From: Megalonaias nervosa
Lineage: Eukaryota; Mollusca; Bivalvia; Unionida; Unionidae
Assembly (NCBI GenBank): GCA_016617855.1
Contig: JAECUM010001160.1
Span: forward strand, 184,542 to 248,541
DNA: 64,000 nucleotides
Direction of reading: 5' to 3'
Position 1 is the first letter of the stretch. Each line of letters starts with the position of its first letter. Of the stretch, positions 59,389 through 64,000 are shown one piece after another. The translations under genes and the position numbers were made by a program. The notes beneath the pieces were generated by a model. The model was not told where the DNA came from, did not search any database, and was given only the letters and a program-made list of their open reading frames with translations.

Positions 59389-59759
59389 CTGAATTTTACA
59401 AAATATCTGTGCATAGTCTGATGAACCAAACCAAATCATAAAATTAAACAAGTGTTTCAGTAGAGTACAATCCCCAAATATCAGTGAACAAAAATTAAGA
59501 CATACACTAGTATTTTTTTCAGTTCAATACAACAAGTATTATTTTTCTTTCAGAAAATTTAATCCACAATTGGAACACTGCTGCCATCAAAGAGATATAT
59601 GTAAAAGCACACATGTCCTTAAATTTACGTGTGAGGCAGAACAACAATTTTGTCGCATTTATGATACAAAAATAGTACAATGAAACCTCTAGACCATGTC
59701 CTGGGAATATATGGTTGTGGCATCTTAAGCAAGAACTTAGAAACAATTGAGAGTCACAC

Positions 59760-59761
<2 letters not shown>

Positions 59762-59825
<64 letters not shown>
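59762..59825. repeat. (TA)n microsatellite
   Basis: About 31 uninterrupted TA dinucleotides. Gives spurious Tyr-Ile reading frames on both strands. Confidence 0.95.
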
Positions 59826-59829
<4 letters not shown>

Positions 59830-59830
<1 letters not shown>

Positions 59831-60345
59831 TACATACACACATGGTTATTGATCATGAAAAGACAAATTTAGATATGCAACTGCCATTGACCACTGAGTC
59901 TATTTTTATCCCCAGGGACTTAGCCACTGGGTCATCAGAAAAAATGTTGATATCTCCACTCTATAGCCATGTAATTTGTATACACTTACTGTGCATGAAA
60001 AGACAAATATATACATACAACTGACATTTACCTTGGGGGACATCCTTAAATCCAAGGGTTTAGTCCCTTGGTCATGACTAGGTTACTATAGAAATTCCTC
60101 TCTTTAGCAATGCATGTACTTCCTGAGCATGAAAAGAAACATGTATGCATTCAACTGCCATTGACCCTGGGGTCCATCTATACCTCCAGGGCCTTACCCC
60201 CTAGGTCAAAAGTTGGAAACTATTGAGATCTCCACTTTATACTGTACATACACATACTCAGCATGAAAAAATATCTGTTGATATGCAATTGAATTTGTCC
60301 CCTGAGTCTATTCTTACGTCTCTTGGATGAACCTAGATGCACCAA
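59830..60345. repeat. ~136-bp satellite-like tandem repeat, about 4 units
   Basis: GCATGAAAAGACAAAT or a variant starts units near 59854, 59993, 60128 and 60262. Each unit contains CAACTGCCATTGACC, CC.GGG.CTTAGCC, GGTCAT and TCTCCACT.TATA. A further partial unit (GCATAAAAAGGACAAGTCAT ... CCCCTGAATC) follows the second TA tract at 60797. Confidence 0.75.
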
Positions 60346-60714
60346 ATTTAAGAGGTGTGTATGACAGTGCAGGAATGCAGGAAATATGTGTTTTACATAA
60401 TCTAGTCATGCATGCAAAAAGGACATGGCATTTTGGTCATGATGTCCTTCTGCCTACTTTATAGGCATACTCCTCAGAGCCTATACTCTTTCAGAATACC
60501 ATATATAGTCATCATAAGGCTATCTTGCCCTCGGCTCATCTAAGCTATCTCCATGTATGACTGCACTGGATCTTGCCTTATTCACCCATGTACTTAACGT
60601 ATGTTAGCATGTGAATGCAAAGTCACATGTGTATTGAAACTGTAAAGGGGAAAGAAAAGCTTGGAGAACATAGCTGCTATGCTATTAATCTTGGTGTCAG
60701 TTAACTTCTAACCT

Positions 60715-60718
<4 letters not shown>

Positions 60719-60781
<63 letters not shown>
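60719..60781. repeat. (TA)n microsatellite
   Basis: About 31 uninterrupted TA dinucleotides, nearly the same length as the tract 0.9 kb upstream. Confidence 0.95.
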
Positions 60782-60785
<4 letters not shown>

Positions 60786-61249
60786 TCCATTTCTTGGCAT
60801 AAAAAGGACAAGTCATTTATACAACCAGTATTATCCCCTGAATCACTATTTGTAGTAACGGTGGCTACATTTGATGGCAGCATTATTTTCACAACATCTG
60901 AATGTGCTTCATGCCAGAAAGCTTTCTTTCAAATTTGGTCAAATTCTGTGTATCTGCATTTGGGAAGAATTGACAATGCATAATGGACAACATACGCTGA
61001 CAATACACAAAGGATCACATCATAAGTACACTTGGCCAGGTGAGCTAACAATGGAAAACAAAAATGATTGTATATGGTGGCTTAAATGCTCTTCATTCTG
61101 ATGTCATTAGTGCAGTGTAATGTCTACCATATGTAACTTTGCTACATCATCAGGTCTGTGCTTCATTACTGCAAATTAAGAATTCCTGACTTTTTTTTAC
61201 CTGTGCTAAAGCTGGGTAAAACAAAAAATTTTGTACCATGATATTCCTT

Positions 61250-61361
61250 AACATACTGCATTGCATACCATGGTAAACTGCAATTATATTAGGGACCATC
61301 AATTTAACATACTGCATTGCATACCATGGTAAACTGCAATTTTATTAGGGACCATCATTTA
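61250..61361. repeat. 56-bp tandem duplication
   Basis: AACATACTGCATTGCATACC, ATGGTAAACTGCAATT, ATTAGGGACCATC occurs at 61250 and again at 61306; the last ~17 bases occur a third time at about 61361-61376. Confidence 0.85.
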
Positions 61362-61986
61362 TATTAGGGACCATCAATTTAATTTTCTGAGGCTGGAGCC
61401 TGGAACTTCTTTTTAAATTTCCATCTTTCAACAGCTGGAAAAATACCTTGTTTTGATTTATAGCAAAATAACCCCATATTGTAACCATTATATTGAATGA
61501 AAAAAATTAATTATCCTGAGATAAAAGAAGATAAAATATATCAGCTCAAAAAAGAATCTCATATCCCTCCCCCAAGGAAATTAAACAGTCAGTACCTTAT
61601 TTGCATATTGTATATTGATTGCTGTAGCAGTTGTAACCTAAAAACTGGATCCAAAGTGGGATAATTCAGCTTACACTATAGCTGACACACTGTTCAAGAC
61701 AATGTGATGAAATCAGAGAGATTGTTGTTAAAAGTGGAAGTTGTTGACCCTGAAGCCTACAATTTACTAGCTACACTACTGATATACCAGGCAGGGAAAC
61801 TTTGAGTGGGATGCCAACACACAAGCAAAATATTTATCAGAGAGTGCCAGTAAAAATAAACTGAACTTACTCAACAATTGCTTTTTAGTAGAGATGAGAA
61901 ATTAAGTAAAATTCAAACAGAAAACAATTGCTCTGCTGAAAATCTTAGTATAACAAAGGAATACCTGTATTGAACACATTAAAATA

Positions 61987-62219
61987 TGGGGGCCACTGGG
62001 GAACAAGTGGTCTAAAGTGCTCACTGTTGCAGTTCACTGCCATCTCATGTCTGTCTGCGTTCTTTTGAGTCTCAGGCTTGGCCAACATGGGTACATGAGA
62101 AAACATGCCAGTAGCTTACCGTGGGTTGGTGGTTCTTCCCAGGGTTTCCCTGAGCTCTTCCTCCACCAGGCTGTCATGTGTATCATGTGCTGGCATTAAA
62201 CACCACAACAACAACAACA
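61987..62219 (+). mobile_element. tRNA-derived SINE, copy 5
   Basis: GGGGGCCACTGGGGAACAAG, TGGTCTAAAGTGCTCACTG, TTTTGAGTCTCAGGCTTGGC match the family head; the tail is AACAACAACAACA at 62205-62219. More diverged and missing part of the 3' body. No clear target duplication. Confidence 0.75.
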
Positions 62220-62982
62220 CTAATATAATAAATAATTAAAAAATAACACTCTTTTCAATCTGAAAATTTTCCAAAGTTGAATTTGCTTGACTATCTTTCA
62301 CAACATCCCAACTGGCTACCATGTGACATGTGTCAAACATGTGATACAAGTATCATAAATATCATTATACGTTATATTTGTAATATTCAAAATTTATTTG
62401 TGACAAATACAACTGTTTTGTAAAAGAGACTAATTTTTTAATTCATTTGTCATGAAAAATGACAACATTCTGTAAATATCACCAAAATGACTCAAGAAGT
62501 TCTGTGCAATACTTACTGATAGTACTGGTACAGTGAAAAAGTACCATGGTACGTACCACTTAATTGAAGAATACCATGGTAAATCAGCATTCTGATAATA
62601 ATACACATCTCTAATCGAAGCAGTTGGTAAAATTGTCCCACTCAGCATGAAAGCCATTGTAGAAAAGGATTGCAGCAAATGTAATCTAAATAACAAAATG
62701 TTATCAAAGCATACACTTTTCTCTGGGTGGCATTTTACTGAAATATTTCCAGTATTGTGACAGTTGTATTATCATACCCCATGGGAGATAACTCATTGAG
62801 ACAAATGCCACATAAGAAATTTCTTGCCACAGCACAAGCTAAGTAAATAAAAAGTTAAATTTGCTGCAAGAAAAACAAATGATAGCATTAGAAAGTGAAG
62901 AAAGCAAATATATAAAGCACTGTTTATTTACAAGACTTCAACAGATGTGCTCAAGAGATGTACTATCATGTTCATTAATTAC

Positions 62983-63181
62983 CTTGACTAGATCTTGCGA
63001 GGATTATACGATGTCGTGTCCTGATGGCAGGTTGCTTGTGTCCCTCCTGACAAAGATTGGGGCACTCAGTCCATAATGACCACTGGGACAGTATGCAGTC
63101 ATTAGGACATGGAATGTTGCAGTCTTCCTTACCATCTGGACGCTCTGCTAATTCCTCACACAGGCTATCCGCAACCCTGTG
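62983..63181 (-). CDS. THSD7-like gene, exon 1 of 9 seen (TSR, WxxW type)
   Basis: This is the most upstream exon visible of a thrombospondin type-1 repeat protein of the THSD7 kind, probably secreted or membrane-anchored. Read on the minus strand it gives about 66 residues, including NIPCPNDCILSQWSLWTEC: the CP-x-DC entry to a TSR followed by a WxxWxxC core, then an Arg/His-rich stretch ending RSSQ. The 3' border is CAAG|gtaatt. The single leftover G joins AT of the next exon (59388) to make Asp, so the frame runs on. The 5' border is ambiguous: AG ends intron sequence at both 63182 and 63177, giving an exon start at 63181 (phase 0) or 63176 (phase 2). Exons 3 and 9 of this gene also start in phase 2 after an AG ending, which mildly favours 63176. 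Upstream exons lie beyond the window. Confidence 0.8.
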
Positions 63182-64000
63182 CTGTTAAAGATTAAATGTT
63201 TTAGACGGAAAAAAGCAATGAGTTGATTGATATTTAACAGCACACCAACTCAAAGGTTATTTTATGATAAGGCAACTAGAGAAAGTTGCCTAGATAAACA
63301 CCACATGGCCACCACACACAAGTATGATCAGGATTCAAACCCTCAATCTTTCCGACATATGTCAAAATATGCTTATATAGAAAATAATCAAATACATATA
63401 TCTTTATCTGACTATAGCTCAAATTGGTTACAAAAGAATGATTTATTGAAAGTTATTCAAAAATTAAATAATTTTTTCTCTGGTAATCATATTTATCCAA
63501 TTTATTTTGTTGCTTTTGTTTTTAATTAACAAGGGTTTTGGAAAAAATTTTACAAATTGTCAAGGAATGGCTAAATTTGTAATTTATGTGCAATGTCGAT
63601 GCACAAGTGATTAAATATGCAAGGAATATTCAAATTTGGTGACATCATCAAAATGCACCCATTAACTCATTAACCCCTGGAGGTTTTTGTCATTTTCGCC
63701 TGAAATATGAGTAGGAAACACATTTTGATGGCTATTTCTGAATACATCCTAATACATTGATTTCCAAGAGATTTCCGGTTAACCTAATGCCTAGCTGTGT
63801 TCGAAACATCATTTTTTCATTGGCTATTTCGCTCGCACATGAACAGAAGGGTAAAAGTTGGAGTTCTTTTTTTTTTATTGCTTAATGGACCCATCATTTT
63901 CATATCGCGACCATTCTCTATTCCAAATGCCCATCTTATCCTACTTTTTGCAAAGGTTCGCCTGTCTGTGTGCACTTCAGACCAGTCTGCCTTAGATCTA
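63182..64000. other. Intron upstream of exon 1 seen
   Basis: No exon seen. On the minus strand near 63330-63350, GGGTTTGAATCCTGATC is a B-box-like match and may belong to another SINE. TTAACCCC at 63669 starts a stretch of different base composition that runs to the window edge. Confidence 0.4.

Larger units (their letters stand above)
59389..62982. other. Intron between exons 1 and 2
   Basis: About 3.6 kb. Holds two TA tracts, a ~136-bp satellite between them, a 56-bp duplication (61250-61361), a SINE (61987-62219) and a GTACCATGGTAC-rich patch (62520-62590). I see nothing in 61400-61960 or 62600-62980. Confidence 0.6.

Noticed and set aside
59519..60024. Reading frames on both strands with long Tyr-Ile runs
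   Set aside because: They are translations of the (TA)n tract and have no other coding character.

Overview
The window is AT-rich invertebrate (metazoan) DNA. It carries one recognisable host gene spread over the whole 64 kb on the minus strand, set in very long, repeat-filled introns. Nine exons (62983-63181 down to 3720-3876) encode consecutive thrombospondin type-1 repeats (TSRs) of two alternating kinds. Every exon has AG/GT borders and every junction between neighbours keeps frame: the split codons G|AT, AG|A, G|CC, A|AT, G|AT and T|CA, one phase-0 junction, and a final AG|A. The alternation of a canonical WxxWxxC repeat with a VW...W..C...CGxG repeat is the organisation of thrombospondin type-1 domain-containing protein 7 (THSD7A/B). 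The 5' end (beyond 64000) and 3' end (before 1) lie outside the window. The part seen codes for about 568 residues.

Everything else I could support is mobile or repetitive DNA. There are three copies of a piggyBac-like MITE with TTAA ends, one copy inserted inside another. There are five copies plus a fragment of a tRNA-derived SINE, three of them with clear target-site duplications, and a possible second tRNA-like SINE. There is a DIRS-like tyrosine-recombinase retroelement remnant, a Jockey/CR1-type LINE with RNase H remnants, and a CR1/L2-type LINE tail split by a DNA transposon. A family of terminal-inverted-repeat (TIR) elements has CATAGCTGCCAAC-type ends. There is a hAT transposase fragment, a solo LTR with related LTR-like pieces, and a decayed virus-capsid-like locus. 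Several palindromic elements and many minisatellites complete the set. This mixture, and a roughly 139-bp intronic repeat with a GGACAGACGGACAACAGACC-like end, made me think of a mollusc or other lophotrochozoan; that placement is an impression, not a proof.

Layout in plus coordinates. 1-3719: degenerate repeats and MITE copy A. 3720-3876: most 3' exon seen. 3877-10739: 22-bp minisatellite split by a SINE, a small MITE, a 30-bp repeat and an LTR-like piece. 10740-10864: small TSR exon. 10865-22329: DIRS remnant and SINEs. 22330-22511: exon. 22512-29602: 139-bp tandem repeat and LINE. 29603-29917: exon. 29918-40659: SINEs, capsid-like locus, nested MITEs, palindromic MITE. 40660-40854: exon. 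40855-52167: TIR element with hairpin, solo LTR, hAT fragment, LINEs, palindrome. 52168-52377: exon. 52378-54895: 25-bp minisatellite and 140-bp repeat. 54896-55011: exon. 55012-59183: LTR-like piece and a second TIR-element copy. 59184-59388: exon. 59389-62982: TA tracts, 136-bp satellite, SINE. 62983-63181: most 5' exon seen.

No clear prokaryote-style system, CRISPR array, rRNA or functional tRNA was seen. The strongest unexplained items are the capsid-like locus (31-34 kb), the piggyBac-like MITE with its conserved 20-codon reading frame, and two compact hairpins (41285-41342 and 51331-51431).
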